NCBI RefSeq assembly: GCF_014196295.1
Contig: NZ_JACIDK010000001.1
Location: forward strand, 600,785 to 664,784
Reading direction: 5' to 3'
Source of the DNA: Phenylobacterium haematophilum
GTDB taxonomy: Bacteria > Pseudomonadota > Alphaproteobacteria > Caulobacterales > Caulobacteraceae
DNA: 64,000 bases
A model generated the notes under the pieces. It ran no database searches. It had not been told where the DNA came from and saw only the letters and a program-made list of their open reading frames with translations. Numbering within the stretch: position 1 is the stretch's first letter; the number at the start of each line of letters is the position of its first letter. A program made the position numbers and the translations under genes. Below, one piece after another: positions 9,499 through 18,906 of this stretch.

Positions 9499-9533
9499 GA
9501 CCGCCGCGAAGCTCTTCGGAGTTCGCGGCGGTC
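9499..9533 (+). terminator. 12-bp perfect hairpin between acpP and fabF
   Basis: GACCGCCGCGAA (9499-9510) is exactly complementary to TTCGCGGCGGTC (9522-9533), with an 11-base loop. It is followed by TGCGTTT, only a weak U-tract. It could be a partial terminator, or a 3' stabiliser that lets acpP mRNA accumulate above fabF mRNA. The hairpin is certain; its function is inference. Confidence 0.6.
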
Positions 9534-9552
9534 TGCGTTTGGAGGCCCGCTA

Positions 9553-10836
9553 ATGCGTCGTGTCGTCGTCACCGGCATCGGTTTGCTGACCCCGCTCGGT
9601 CAAGGAACCGACATCACCTGGAAAGCCATCCTGGAGGGCAAGTCCGGGGCGGGCCGCATCACCACCTTCGATCCCACCGACTATGCCTGCCAGATCGCCT
9701 GCGAAGTGCCGCGGGTCGATGGTCGCGGCGGCGGCGGCGAAGGCGTCCCCGGTTCGTTCAATCCGGACGACACGCTGGCGCCCAAGGATCAGCGTCGGGT
9801 CGACGACTTCATCCTCTACGCGATCGCGGCGGCCGACGAAGCGGTGAAGGATTCGGGCTGGGTTCCGGAATCCGAAGACGACAAGGAACGCACCGGCGTC
9901 ATCATCGGCTCGGGCATCGGCGGACTGGCGACGATCGAAAAGACCAGCGTCGAGCTGCACGAGAAGGGCCCGCGCCGCGTCAGCCCGTTCTTCATTCCCT
10001 CGGCCCTGATCAACCTGGCCTCGGGCCAGGTCTCGATCCGGCATGGCTTTAAGGGCCCGAACCACTCCGTCGTCACCGCCTGCGCCACTGGCGCGCACGC
10101 GATCGGCGACGCGGCCCGACTGATCAAGTACGGCGACGCCGACGTGATGGTCGCCGGCGGCGCCGAGGCCTCGATCTGCCCTGTGGGTGTCGCGGGCTTC
10201 ATCGCCTGCCGCGCCATGTCGACCGGCTTCAACGACGCGCCGGAAAAGGCCAGCCGGCCTTACGACAAGGACCGCGACGGCTTCGTCATGGGCGAGGGCG
10301 CCGGCGTGTTGGTGCTGGAAGAGTACGAACACGCCAAGGCCCGCGGCGCGAAGATCTACGCCGAAGTGGCCGGCTACGGCCTGGCGGGCGACGCCTATCA
10401 CATCACCGCCCCGGCCGAGGACGGCGACGGCGGCTTCCGCGCCATGCGCGCGGCGATCAAGGACGCGGGCATCACCCCGGCCGACATCGACTACATCAAT
10501 GCGCACGGCACCTCGACGCCGCTCGGCGACGAGATCGAACTGGGCGCGGTCACCCGCCTGCTCGGCGACGCGGCCAAGGACTTGACCATGTCGTCGACCA
10601 AGTCGGCCACCGGGCACCTGCTCGGCGCCGCGGGCGCCATCGAGTCCGCGTTCACGGTGCTGGCGATCCGCGACCAGATCGCGCCGCCGACCATCAACCT
10701 CGATAATCCGTCGGTTGAGACCGAGATCGACCTGGTCGCCAACAAGGCCAAGCCGATGAAGATCGACATCGCGCTGTCCAACAGCTTCGGCTTCGGCGGC
10801 ACCAACGCGTCCGTGGTGTTCAAGAAGGTCTCGTGA
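9553..10836 (+). CDS. fabF: Beta-ketoacyl-ACP synthase II
   Basis: 427 aa condensing enzyme that elongates acyl-ACP with malonyl-ACP. The Cys-His-His triad is visible: Cys177 in TACATGAHAIG, His318 in NAHGTSTPLGD and His355 in ATGHLLGAAGA. A GGAGG lies 7 bases before the ATG. An insertion around 55-70 (GRGGGGEGVPGSFNPDD) is glycine rich. The stop overlaps the GTG start of mltG (GTGA), so the two are translationally coupled. Confidence 0.97.
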   Translation: MRRVVVTGIGLLTPLGQGTDITWKAILEGKSGAGRITTFDPTDYACQIACEVPRVDGRGGGGEGVPGSFNPDDTLAPKDQRRVDDFILYAIAAADEAVKDSGWVPESEDDKERTGVIIGSGIGGLATIEKTSVELHEKGPRRVSPFFIPSALINLASGQVSIRHGFKGPNHSVVTACATGAHAIGDAARLIKYGDADVMVAGGAEASICPVGVAGFIACRAMSTGFNDAPEKASRPYDKDRDGFVMGEGAGVLVLEEYEHAKARGAKIYAEVAGYGLAGDAYHITAPAEDGDGGFRAMRAAIKDAGITPADIDYINAHGTSTPLGDEIELGAVTRLLGDAAKDLTMSSTKSATGHLLGAAGAIESAFTVLAIRDQIAPPTINLDNPSVETEIDLVANKAKPMKIDIALSNSFGFGGTNASVVFKKVS

Positions 10837-11945
10837 GCCGCAAGCCGCGCAAGTCGGCCGCCCGCGGGCGGCGCAAGCCGTCGGGCGCTTTGACGCCTGC
10901 GCGCAAGTTCAGGATCATCCTGGGCAGCGCGGCGGCGACGCTGGGCGTCGTCGCCGCGCTGGTACTGGCCTGGGCCCTGTGGTCCTACCAAGGTCCAGGG
11001 CCGGCCACTGACGGCGGCGAGACCCGCGTGGTCATGCTGCGAAAGGGGGCCGGCCTGACCGAGATCGCCTCGACTCTGGAGCGGTCCGGAGCGATCCGCT
11101 CCAAGGCGCTGTTCGCCGCCGCCGCCCAGTTCACCGGCGCGGCCAAGTCGCTGAAAGCCGGCGAGTACGAATTCAAGAGCCGCGCCTCGCTGGCTTCGAT
11201 CCTGCGCGACATCCGCGACGGCAAGATCGTCATCCACCAGGTGACCATCCCCGAGGGCATGACGTCGGAGGCAGCGGTCGCCGCGCTGATGGCGCGCCCC
11301 GATCTGAGCGGCGTCGTGGCCGCCCCGCCCGAAGGCTCGATCCTGCCCGAGACCTACCAGTACGAGCGCGGGGAGGACCGCTCAGCGGTGCTGAAGCGCA
11401 TGATGGACGCCCGGGACGAATTGCTCGCCCTGCTGTGGGAGAAACGTCAGCCGGGCCTGCCGATCAAGACGCCCGAGGAGGCGGTGACGCTGGCGTCTAT
11501 CGTCGAGAAGGAAACCGGGATCGCGAGCGAACGGCCGGAGGTCGCGGCGGTCTTCGTGAACCGGCTGCGCAAGGGCATGCGGCTGGAGAGCGATCCGACG
11601 ATCATCTACGGGCTTAATGGCGGCAAGCCGCTGGGCCGCGGGCTGCGCGCTTCGGAAATGGCGCAGCCAAACCCCTACAACACCTATCAGATCGACGGCC
11701 TTCCGCCGACGCCGATCGCCAATCCAGGCCGCGCGGCCCTGGCGGCCGTGCTCGATCCGCCCGCTAGCGACAATCTGTTCTTTGTCGCCGACGGCAGCGG
11801 CGGGCACGTCTTCGCGGTGACTTACGACGACCACCTAAAGAACGTCGCCAAGTGGCGGGTCGTGGAAAAGCAGCGCGCTGCGGCCGCGCTTCAGGAAAAG
11901 GCCGGCGCCCTTCAAGAGAAGGCGGCGGAGCAGGCTGGCCGCTAG
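10833..11945 (+). CDS. mltG: Endolytic peptidoglycan transglycosylase
   Basis: 370 aa. MltG cleaves nascent glycan strands and is thought to end their polymerisation. A basic cytoplasmic tail (1-27) and one membrane helix (about 28-50) precede a LysM-like part and the YceG catalytic domain. The family motif SIVEKETGIASERPEVA (from residue 222) contains the catalytic glutamate; 'NRLRKGMRLESDPTIIYGL' follows. GTG start in a 4-base overlap with fabF. The fabF-mltG linkage is common in Proteobacteria. Confidence 0.93.
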   Translation: MSRKPRKSAARGRRKPSGALTPARKFRIILGSAAATLGVVAALVLAWALWSYQGPGPATDGGETRVVMLRKGAGLTEIASTLERSGAIRSKALFAAAAQFTGAAKSLKAGEYEFKSRASLASILRDIRDGKIVIHQVTIPEGMTSEAAVAALMARPDLSGVVAAPPEGSILPETYQYERGEDRSAVLKRMMDARDELLALLWEKRQPGLPIKTPEEAVTLASIVEKETGIASERPEVAAVFVNRLRKGMRLESDPTIIYGLNGGKPLGRGLRASEMAQPNPYNTYQIDGLPPTPIANPGRAALAAVLDPPASDNLFFVADGSGGHVFAVTYDDHLKNVAKWRVVEKQRAAAALQEKAGALQEKAAEQAGR

Positions 11946-12133
11946 TCGGTCGTGGCGCGGCTGCGAGTAGCGGCCAAGCGAGGCCGCAGATTCCTAAGGT
12001 AAATCCATCCGCCCACTCCGCAAACGGCCCTAGCGCCCGCATCTCGCCATGGCCCTATCGGTGAGAGGTCGATCCTGGACGCGACCCCTCGCGCGCCCGT
12101 TCGACGCCCGTCAAACGGATCGGAGGACAGGCC

Positions 12134-13201
12134 ATGGCGGAAGACTGGGCCATCGACGTCAGGAAGTACGTTCCCAACGCCGATTCCAAGGTTATCGATG
12201 CGATCGTGCGGTATTGCGGGATCGCCCTGCATAACCGGGACTCGTCGCTGGTTTCCTTCACGGAGCCCGAGGAGCTGCGTCGGATTCGCGAGAATTACCT
12301 GAGGAAGAAGCTAGGTCTGGCGCATAGCGACGCCGAGCTGGATGACGCGATCATAGGCGTCGGCGAGCGGATGAGCGCGGATCGAACCAAGAACAGGGTG
12401 ACCGTCTACTATCTGCTGGCCGAGCATTTCCGGAAACTGTCGGTGTTCGGCGGCACGGATGTCGCCGGCGGGATCGGCAAGGCGTCGATGGCGGCCGGCG
12501 CTGTCGGGGTCGGTGCTGGAGCCGCGTCCGTGGCGAGTGCGGCGACTGACGCCTCGGCGACCGTGGCCGACTTCGGCGATAGAGCCCACCGGGGCGAGGA
12601 TCGGCCTCCGCCGGCCGCGCCGGTCTATGCGCGGAGCGCCGCCGCCGCGCCGGCCCGGCGTTCAGGCATGGGCGCATGGTTGCCATGGCTGCTGGGGGTG
12701 GCGGCGTTGGCGTTGCTGGCGTGGTTCTTCCTGGGCCGCCAGGCGACCGCGCCGACCGCGCCTGTCGCTGAGGTGAGGCCTGTAGCGCCAGCCGTGGCCC
12801 CGCCGGTCCGGACTGCGCCGGCCGAGACTGTCGCGCCGGTTCCAGTCACACCTGCGCCGGCGCCCGCGCCAGCGGCGATCGTCGGACTGCCCGCCAATGT
12901 GCATTTCGCCCTCGGCTCGGCGGCCATCGGTCCTGACGACGGCCGGCTGATCGAAGAAGCTGCGGCTGCGATAAAGCAGGATAACCTGCGGGTCGGCATC
13001 ACCGGCTACACCGATCGCACCGGTAACCTGGCGCTCAACGAACGCCTGGCGCAGCAACGGGCGGAGGCGGTTCGCGATCGGCTGGTCGCGTCCGGAGTTC
13101 CGGCCTCCAGCATCGAGATGGTGGCGCCTGTTGCTGTCGAGAACGGTCCTGCCGCAACGCCTGACGTCGACGCACGGCGCGTCGAGATCGTCCGCCGCTA
13201 G
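12134..13201 (+). CDS. DUF2853 - transmembrane - OmpA fusion protein
   Basis: 355 aa with three parts. Residues 1-107 match DUF2853, a small cytoplasmic domain normally found alone (CGIALHNRDSSLVSFTEPEE, then LRKKLGL and the VTVYYLLAEHF..LSVFG end). A Gly/Ala-rich stretch and linker (108-178) leads to one membrane helix (180-200), then a Pro/Ala linker (201-250) and an OmpA-type peptidoglycan-binding domain (253-355) with GYTDRTGN and NERLAQQRAEAVRDRL. By topology DUF2853 would be in the cytoplasm and OmpA in the periplasm. GGAGG stands 8 bases before the ATG. The function of DUF2853 is unknown. Confidence 0.82.
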   Translation: MAEDWAIDVRKYVPNADSKVIDAIVRYCGIALHNRDSSLVSFTEPEELRRIRENYLRKKLGLAHSDAELDDAIIGVGERMSADRTKNRVTVYYLLAEHFRKLSVFGGTDVAGGIGKASMAAGAVGVGAGAASVASAATDASATVADFGDRAHRGEDRPPPAAPVYARSAAAAPARRSGMGAWLPWLLGVAALALLAWFFLGRQATAPTAPVAEVRPVAPAVAPPVRTAPAETVAPVPVTPAPAPAPAAIVGLPANVHFALGSAAIGPDDGRLIEEAAAAIKQDNLRVGITGYTDRTGNLALNERLAQQRAEAVRDRLVASGVPASSIEMVAPVAVENGPAATPDVDARRVEIVRR

Positions 13202-13225
13202 GGACGAGCGCGCATGCGGCCCGCG

Positions 13226-13639
13226 CTAGTCGCGCGGGTCGCGGCGTGCGCGGAACACCGGAAGGATCGCAGCGTACAGCAGCAGGCCGAGTGTGGTCCA
13301 GGCAGCAATGCGATCATTGGGCTGGGCCAACTCCGCCGTGAATAAACGGCGGAAGAAGGTGAGTTCGACAACTGCCAGCACGAACAGCATCAGCACCGCG
13401 CCAGCCCCGACCGCTAGCCGCTGTGGGATCGAGGGCGTGATGCCGAAGGCGCGCACCGCAAATCCGGCCCAGGGCAGCAGGGCGAAGGCGACGATGAGCG
13501 CCCCGGCGATGACCCCGAACGCCGGCTCCACTCCGACGAGATCCACCACGTCGCGGACCAGCCGTGCGACGCCCAGCGCCGTAAACAAGGCACAGAAGTA
13601 GATCGCCGCAGCGCCCGCGATGCGTCGGACCATGTCCAT
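13226..13639 (-). CDS. Hypothetical four-helix membrane protein
   Basis: 137 aa with four predicted hydrophobic segments, the second beginning FGVIAGALIVAFALLPWAGF and the last GLLLYAAILPVF. I recognise no family. The upstream ATG at 13717 would add 26 polar residues and push translation back into the promoter region of yicC; the ATG at 13639 (MDMVRRIAG) starts directly before the first helix and is preferred. It is convergent with the DUF2853-OmpA gene; a 7-bp hairpin (13220-13238) covers its stop codon. Confidence 0.6.
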   Translation of the reverse strand: MDMVRRIAGAAAIYFCALFTALGVARLVRDVVDLVGVEPAFGVIAGALIVAFALLPWAGFAVRAFGITPSIPQRLAVGAGAVLMLFVLAVVELTFFRRLFTAELAQPNDRIAAWTTLGLLLYAAILPVFRARRDPRD

Positions 13640-13789
13640 GGCCGCCTCCGTCCAGTTTGGAGCGCAACTTGACGCTGATGCGCGTGGGGAGTCGACCCTG
13701 GACATTGGAAGCGCCACTCGCGTTTCGGTTAGCTTCGGGGTCGGTAGCCTGTGTAAACTGCCGGGGATTGTGCAGCTTCGAGGATTTTC

Positions 13790-14671
13790 ATGCCGCTGTC
13801 TGGGATGACGGGCTTTGGCCGGGCCGAGGGTGCGGCGGGCGACTGGACTTGGGCGGTCGAGGCACGTTCGGTGAACGGGCGCAATCTCGAGGTTCGGTTT
13901 CGTGGGCCGCCGGGCTTTGACCAGTTGGAGCGCGCCGCGCGCGACGGCGCCCAGGCCCGCTTCGCCCGTGGTCAGGTCAATGTCGGCGTCCAGGCAAAGC
14001 GCACCGACAGCGGCGTCGAGGTGCGGATCAACGAAGACGTGCTGGCGCGCTACTTGGCGATGGGCGAAGGGTTGATCCTGGGCGGAAAGGTTGGACCGCC
14101 CAGCCTGGACGGGCTGTTGGCGCTGCGCGGGGTTATCGAGGCGGCGGAGGGCGACGGCGATCCGGACGCCCAGGCGGCGCTGCAGGCGGCGATCGCGCTG
14201 TCGATCGGCGCGGCGCTTGAGGCGTTGGCCGCCTCGCGTCGCGAAGAAGGCCTGGCGCTGACCTCAGTGCTGATTGGACTTGTCGACAAGATCGAAGCCC
14301 TGGTTGGCGATGCCCAGGGCCTAGCCGAAGGGCAGCCCGTGGCGATCAAGAATCGCTTCGCACGACGGATGGCCGAACTGGTCGGCGAAGCAGCCGGCGA
14401 GGACAAGATTGTCATCGAGGCGGCCGCCATGGCCGTGAAGGCCGACGTGCGTGAGGAACTGGACCGGCTGCGCGCCCACGTTGACGCGGCGCGCGCGCAC
14501 ATCGTCGCCGAGGGCCCGCAGGGACGACGGCTGGACTTCCTGACCCAGGAATTCATGCGCGAGGCCAACACCCTGTGCTCGAAGTCGGCGCTGGGCGTGC
14601 TGACGACCGTCGGGCTGGAACTCAAGGCGACGATCGAGCAGTTCCGAGAGCAGGTTCAGAACGTCGAGTAG
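13790..14671 (+). CDS. yicC: YicC/YloC family endoribonuclease
   Basis: 293 aa. The N-terminus MPLSGMTGFGRAEG..WTWAVEARSVNGRNLEVRFR is the family signature, and the C-terminal part (GRRLDFLTQEFMREANTLCSKS) is the second conserved block (DUF1732). YicC proteins have been described as RNases acting on single-stranded RNA including small RNAs. gmk lies 100 bases downstream, an association seen in many Proteobacteria. Confidence 0.93.
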   Translation: MPLSGMTGFGRAEGAAGDWTWAVEARSVNGRNLEVRFRGPPGFDQLERAARDGAQARFARGQVNVGVQAKRTDSGVEVRINEDVLARYLAMGEGLILGGKVGPPSLDGLLALRGVIEAAEGDGDPDAQAALQAAIALSIGAALEALAASRREEGLALTSVLIGLVDKIEALVGDAQGLAEGQPVAIKNRFARRMAELVGEAAGEDKIVIEAAAMAVKADVREELDRLRAHVDAARAHIVAEGPQGRRLDFLTQEFMREANTLCSKSALGVLTTVGLELKATIEQFREQVQNVE

Positions 14672-14771
14672 GGCCTGTCCGTCCGCTCCAGTCGCTTGGC
14701 GGTGTCGGGAGCCCCTTCCGCCGAAAGGGCGGTATCTGTTAAGCGGCGCTCCGAACGTGCGAGAGTGACGA

Positions 14772-15428
14772 ATGACTGACGGACACGACCATCCCAGGCC
14801 CTGGGAAACAACCCGCCGCGGGATGATGCTGCTGGTGTCCTCGCCGTCGGGCGCGGGCAAGACGTCGCTATCGCGGCGGCTCGTCGCCGATCACAGCGAC
14901 CTGATGCTGTCGATCTCTTGCACCACTCGCGCGCCGCGCCCGGGAGAGGAGGAGGGCCGTGAGTATTATTTCGTCGACCGTCCGACCTTCGACGCGATGA
15001 TAGAGCGCGGCGAGTTCCTGGAGTGGGCCGATGTGCACGACAATCGCTACGGCACCCCCAAGGCGCCGGTGATGGCGGCCCTGGAGGCTGGCAAGGACGT
15101 GCTGTTCGACATCGACTGGCAAGGCGCAAAGCAGGTCGCCGACAACGCGCCGGACGACAGCGTGCGGGTCTTCATTCTCCCGCCGTCATGGGAAGATCTG
15201 TCGCGCCGACTGCACGCTCGCGCTCAGGACAGCGAAGAGGTCATCCAGAAGCGCCTGCTAAAGGGCAAGGACGAGATCGAGCATTGGCGGCTCTACGACT
15301 ATGTGATCGTCAACAAGAACTTCGACCGGGCCTATGCCGACCTCGGGCACATCTACCGTTCGGAGCGTATGAAGCCGGGCCGCAATCCATGGTTGCCGGA
15401 CTTCGTCGAGGCGCTGCTGGCCGAGTAG
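14772..15428 (+). CDS. gmk: Guanylate kinase
   Basis: 218 aa. Converts GMP to GDP with ATP. P-loop SSPSGAGKT (23-31), the GMP-binding block SCTTRAPRPGEEEGREYYFV, and DIDWQGAKQ are all intact. About 17 residues precede the domain, slightly longer than in E. coli. The ATG at 14772 is the only reasonable start. Same strand as yicC. Confidence 0.96.
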   Translation: MTDGHDHPRPWETTRRGMMLLVSSPSGAGKTSLSRRLVADHSDLMLSISCTTRAPRPGEEEGREYYFVDRPTFDAMIERGEFLEWADVHDNRYGTPKAPVMAALEAGKDVLFDIDWQGAKQVADNAPDDSVRVFILPPSWEDLSRRLHARAQDSEEVIQKRLLKGKDEIEHWRLYDYVIVNKNFDRAYADLGHIYRSERMKPGRNPWLPDFVEALLAE

Positions 15429-15627
15429 CCCGCGCGGCTCCTGGAAAACAGGCCGTTCACAGGATTTCGCCCCCTGTGGATGACTGCGCGGTTTTGAGAA
15501 CCCGCGACTCTTCCGATGCTTGCGGTTGGTTGCTCTCGTTTGAGTTGGAGGGCGGTCTGGCCGATCAACCTGAACGGAGTCGCCCGTGCCTGCGTGTTCT
15601 GTTTTTGTTCTGCCGCTGGAGGCGAAC

Positions 15628-15903
15628 ATGAAGCATGAGGAATGGAACGACGTGCAGCGCGAGCCGCTGCTGGCGTGCGTGGGACTGGATCGGCACCTGG
15701 TGGCGCGGTGCGCCTCGCCGGGATGTGAGCGGGCTGCGCCGTGCGATCCGACGCATTGGGTGGCGCAAGGACTGGGCGGTTTGCCCCTGCGAGCGTTCAC
15801 CGATCGCATGCGCTGCGTGTGCGGTGGGCGGCGAGCGCAGCTGACGATCGCGGCCGGGCCGCTGCCTGAACGCGCAGGTGGGGACGTCTACGTCTTCCGC
15901 TGA
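15628..15903 (+). CDS. Small cysteine-containing hypothetical protein
   Basis: 91 aa, family unknown to me. It contains Cys-x4-Cys (RCASPGCERA) near residue 27 and a MRCVCGGRR element near residue 62, suggesting a small zinc-binding or redox-sensitive protein, but this is only inference. The ATG at 15628 has a clear GGAGG 6 bases upstream; an in-frame GTG at 15586 lacks one. A terminator-like hairpin follows its end. Confidence 0.55.
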   Translation: MKHEEWNDVQREPLLACVGLDRHLVARCASPGCERAAPCDPTHWVAQGLGGLPLRAFTDRMRCVCGGRRAQLTIAAGPLPERAGGDVYVFR

Positions 15904-15948
15904 TCGCGGAACGACCCGTGTCGCACAGACGGCGACGATAAAAGGAGG

Positions 15949-15980
15949 AGCGCGCCCCGACTGGAGGTCCGGGGCGCGCT
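15949..15980 (-). terminator. Rho-independent terminator for the secreted protein gene
   Basis: An 11-bp perfect stem (AGCGCGCCCCG with CGGGGCGCGCT) with a 10-base loop. On the minus strand it is followed by CCTCCTTTTATC, a U-rich tail, so it best serves the gene that ends at 15990. It may also stop plus-strand transcripts coming from 15903. Confidence 0.8.
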
Positions 15981-15989
15981 CGAAGCGGC

Positions 15990-16325
15990 TTACTTCTTCA
16001 GCATCGACTTCAGTTCGTCGGCCGTGGCGTTGATCGTCGCCGAGCCGTCGGCGATCGCCAGCTTGCTGGTTTCGACCGCGAAGGTGTCCGAGCCCATCTT
16101 GATCGTCGCGACTTGCTGGCCGGCGGCGTCGGGCTTCACTTCGGTGACCGTGCCGATGCTGGCGCCGGTCTTGTCCTTCACGGTGGCGCCGACGGCCAGG
16201 GTGGCGGCGGTGGCGCTGGCGTCCTTCGCCGGCGGGGCGGTCGGCTCAGAAGCGTCTTGAGCAAAGGCCGGAGCGGCGATGGCGAGGGCGAGGGCCGCAG
16301 CCCCGTAGGTGAAGATGGAACGCAT
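15990..16325 (-). CDS. Secreted small protein of unknown function
   Basis: 111 aa. Signal peptide 1-22 (MRSIFTYGAAALALAIAAPA then FAQ). The mature part has a short acidic Ala/Pro/Thr stretch and then a beta-rich segment (GATVKDKTGASIGTVTEVKP) reminiscent of a PRC-barrel or KOW-like fold, and ends KSMLKK. It is probably periplasmic. The upstream in-frame ATG at 16370 would hide the signal peptide, so 16325 is used. A good terminator follows. Confidence 0.7.
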   Translation of the reverse strand: MRSIFTYGAAALALAIAAPAFAQDASEPTAPPAKDASATAATLAVGATVKDKTGASIGTVTEVKPDAAGQQVATIKMGSDTFAVETSKLAIADGSATINATADELKSMLKK

Positions 16326-16650
16326 GAGGTCTCCCGTACATCTGTGAGGCCTCCCCCGAGGCATCTCCAAGCTGACCTGGCAATTCGGCCATCAAAGGAC
16401 CGTGGCAAGGCGTAATCGTGACATTGGTATGCGGCACGTGGCCTATAATGCAGCGCTTTGGGAAATAATTATAGTTATGGGTATGCATGCGAGGCCGCGC
16501 TCCGTGGGGAGCCGGCCTGACGGACGCCTAGCTTTACCTTGCAGCCTCCACGCGCATTGAGCGCGCTCAGAACAACCCGGGAGACAGGGTGGTGAAGCGC
16601 AGCCAAACCCGTTTGGTTGCAGGCGCAGGTGGGGCGTTTTGGCGCAGGGG
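16326..16650. other. Intergenic stretch without a supported gene
   Basis: 325 bases between two minus-strand genes. Apparent frames here have no ribosome site or recognisable protein. Seen: short hairpins GCCTC-CCCC-GAGGC and CCAAA-CCCG-TTTGG, and an AT-rich patch around 16444-16480 with TATAAT on both strands (16444-16449 plus; 16468-16473 minus). The minus-strand TATAAT could belong to the promoter of the secreted protein gene, but I see no matching -35 box. Confidence 0.5.
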
Positions 16651-17955
16651 TCAGACGCTGACCGGATGCGCGTGGCGTCCTGCCGCTCCGAAGACACGGA
16701 GATAGCGGGCGATTTCGGTGGGATCGCCGGTGGCTTTCTCGGGATTGTCGGATAGCTTCACGGCGGGACGGCCGTTCGCCTCGGTCACCTTGCAGACCAG
16801 CGAGATCGGATCGAGGGCCTCCCCGCCGCCGGGCAGGCATCCCTTGAAATCGTTGGTCAGGTTGGTGCCCCAGCCGAAGCTCATTCGCACGCGGCCGGCG
16901 AAGTGACGGTGGGCCTCTTCGATCGAGTCGATGTCCATGCCGTCGGAGAACACCAGCAGCTTGTCGCGCGGATCGCGGCCCTTGGCCTTCCACCAGGCGA
17001 TGATCTCCTCGCCGCCTTCGATCGGTGGGGCGCTGTCGGGACGGAAGCCCGTCCAGTCGGCGACCCAGTCAGGGGCGTCGGCCAGGAAGGCGCGAGTGCC
17101 ATAGGCGTCGGGCAGGGCGACGAGCAGGTTGCCGCCGTAGGTGCGCCGCCATTCGTCGAGCACCTTGTAAGGCGCGGCGCGCAAGGCTTCGTCCGTATCG
17201 GCCAGCGCTGCGGCGACCATCGGCAGCTCATGAGCGTTGGTTCCGACCGCCTCCAGATCCCCGTCCATGGCCAGGAGGACGTTGGACGTGCCGAGCACGG
17301 CGTCGCCTAGCCCTTCCTTCAGGGCTTCCACACACCATCGTTGCCAGAGGAACGAGTGGCGGCGGCGGGTCCCGAAATCGGAGATCAGCAGGCCGTCGAA
17401 CTTGCGCAGGCGTTCGACCTTTTCCCAGAGCTTGGCCTTGGCGCGGGCGTAGGTGATGTCCAGGGCGAAGCGCCCCTGGCCGCGCAGCACGCTGCGGGTG
17501 CGCAGTTCGTTGATGATCGCCAGCGCGGGGATTTCCCACATGGTGGTGTGGGTCCACGGGCCGTGGAAACTGAGCTCGTACTGCCCGTCGCGCCGCGCCA
17601 GTTCGTAGGGCGGCAGGCGAAAGTCGGCGAGCCATGCGATGAAGCCCGGCTTGAACATCTGGGTCTCGCCGTAGAACGTGTTGCCGGCGAGCCAGATCAG
17701 CTCCTTTTTCGAGAACGACAGGGTGCGGGCGTGGTCGAGCTGGGCGCGTAGTTCGGCCTCGTCGACGACCTCGGCCAGACGCACGTGGCGGGTGCGATTG
17801 ATCAGCGAGAAGGTGGCTTGGACTTCGGGATGCAGGCTCCAGATCAGCTGCAGCATCAGCAGTTTGTAGAAGTCGGTGTCCAACAAGCTGCGGATGATCG
17901 GATCCAGCCGCCAGCCGTGATTGTAGGTCCGCGTCGCGAGGTCGGTGTTCGCCAT
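16651..17955 (-). CDS. pncB: Nicotinate phosphoribosyltransferase
   Basis: 434 aa. Makes nicotinate mononucleotide from nicotinate and PRPP with ATP, in NAD salvage. Seen: [13 protein letters not shown] at the N-terminus, [16 protein letters not shown] (191-206), and the His that is phosphorylated in the family, His242 in [19 protein letters not shown] and [10 protein letters not shown] form the C-terminal phosphate-binding part. Length matches the bacterial PncB family. Divergent from the SRPBCC gene with only 47 bases between. Confidence 0.94.
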   Translation of the reverse strand: MANTDLATRTYNHGWRLDPIIRSLLDTDFYKLLMLQLIWSLHPEVQATFSLINRTRHVRLAEVVDEAELRAQLDHARTLSFSKKELIWLAGNTFYGETQMFKPGFIAWLADFRLPPYELARRDGQYELSFHGPWTHTTMWEIPALAIINELRTRSVLRGQGRFALDITYARAKAKLWEKVERLRKFDGLLISDFGTRRRHSFLWQRWCVEALKEGLGDAVLGTSNVLLAMDGDLEAVGTNAHELPMVAAALADTDEALRAAPYKVLDEWRRTYGGNLLVALPDAYGTRAFLADAPDWVADWTGFRPDSAPPIEGGEEIIAWWKAKGRDPRDKLLVFSDGMDIDSIEEAHRHFAGRVRMSFGWGTNLTNDFKGCLPGGGEALDPISLVCKVTEANGRPAVKLSDNPEKATGDPTEIARYLRVFGAAGRHAHPVSV

Positions 17956-18002
17956 GCTGCGACAATGGCAGCCGACGCGAATTTTGCGAATATAGTTGAG
18001 CC

Positions 18003-18440
18003 ATGCATCAGATCCGCACCGAAGCGATCATTCCCGCTATGCCCGATGCGGTCTGGGCCGTGCTCGCCGACTTCGAGCGGTACGGCGAGTGGAACCCGCT
18101 TAACCTGGAGGCCTATGGGGCGGCCAAGGTCGGGGCCAAGGTGAAGATGGTGTTCCGCAATCTGGCCGGGAAGGGCGTGATCCGCCAGACGACCCGGATC
18201 GTCGCGGCGGAACCAGGGCGAGAGCTCGCTTGGTCGGGTCACGTGCCGTTGGTCTTCGCCGGCCGGCACGGGTTCCTTCTGACGCCGCATGCGGAGGGTA
18301 CGCACGTTCTGCACACCGAGGTGCTCGGCGGCCTGCTGCCGGCGACCTGGAGCAAGGCCAAGATCGCCCGCGATTTCACGCCGGCCTACGAGGCTGTCAA
18401 CGTCGCCTTGGCGCAGCGTCTCGCAGATTTGGCGGCCTGA
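18003..18440 (+). CDS. SRPBCC (START-like) domain protein
   Basis: 145 aa. The order of elements ([20 protein letters not shown], then [10 protein letters not shown], a beta-sheet core and a C-terminal helix [20 protein letters not shown]) matches the polyketide cyclase/Bet v1-like fold. These bind hydrophobic ligands in a cavity; the ligand is unknown. It is a single-domain cytoplasmic protein. Confidence 0.78.
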   Translation: MHQIRTEAIIPAMPDAVWAVLADFERYGEWNPLNLEAYGAAKVGAKVKMVFRNLAGKGVIRQTTRIVAAEPGRELAWSGHVPLVFAGRHGFLLTPHAEGTHVLHTEVLGGLLPATWSKAKIARDFTPAYEAVNVALAQRLADLAA

Positions 18441-18483
18441 CCCCTATCGCCGCAGGCGCTTTTGAGAGAAGTTCTCAATTGGC

Positions 18484-18858
18484 ATGACGCGCGCGCTTTA
18501 TCTGGTTTTGGGGTTGGGGTTCACGGGCCTGGGCATCGCCGGGGCGTTCCTGCCGTTACTGCCGACCACGGTGTTCCTGATCCTCGCGGCGGGCTGTTTT
18601 GCAAAGTCCTCGCCGAGGCTGGAGGCTTGGATCCTGGACCATAAGCAGTTCGGGCCGTTGGTGCGCGACTGGCGAGCGCATGGGGCGATCCCGCGCAAGG
18701 CGAAGGTGCTGGCCTGCACGGGCATGGCGGTCGGGTTCGCAGTCTTCTTCCTGTCGGTGCATCCTGATCTATGGCTGGCGCTGGCGGTCGCCGCCGCGCT
18801 GGCGGCTTGCGCGGCGTTCGTGGTCAGCCGGCCGAGCGGCTCGCGTCCAGGCGGGTAG
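18484..18858 (+). CDS. YbaN family (DUF454) inner-membrane protein
   Basis: 124 aa. MTRALYLVLGLGFTGLGIAG, the GAFLPLLPTTVFLILAAGCF motif and 'SSPRLEAWILDHKQFGPLV' are the DUF454 pattern. Two or three further hydrophobic stretches make it an inner-membrane protein. No function is established for the family that I can name. It starts 43 bases after the SRPBCC gene. Confidence 0.88.
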   Translation: MTRALYLVLGLGFTGLGIAGAFLPLLPTTVFLILAAGCFAKSSPRLEAWILDHKQFGPLVRDWRAHGAIPRKAKVLACTGMAVGFAVFFLSVHPDLWLALAVAAALAACAAFVVSRPSGSRPGG

Positions 18859-18906
18859 GCGCCGCGCGACGGACTTGGTAGGCCAGGGGCGATCACGGAG
18901 GCGATC

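Noticed and set aside
15470..15482. DnaA-box-like TGTGGAT near 15475
   Set aside because: Single imperfect match; no cluster and no origin genes nearby.
16443..16697. Minus-strand frame in the intergenic region before pncB's end
   Set aside because: No ribosome site, no recognisable protein, overlaps pncB end; left as non-coding.
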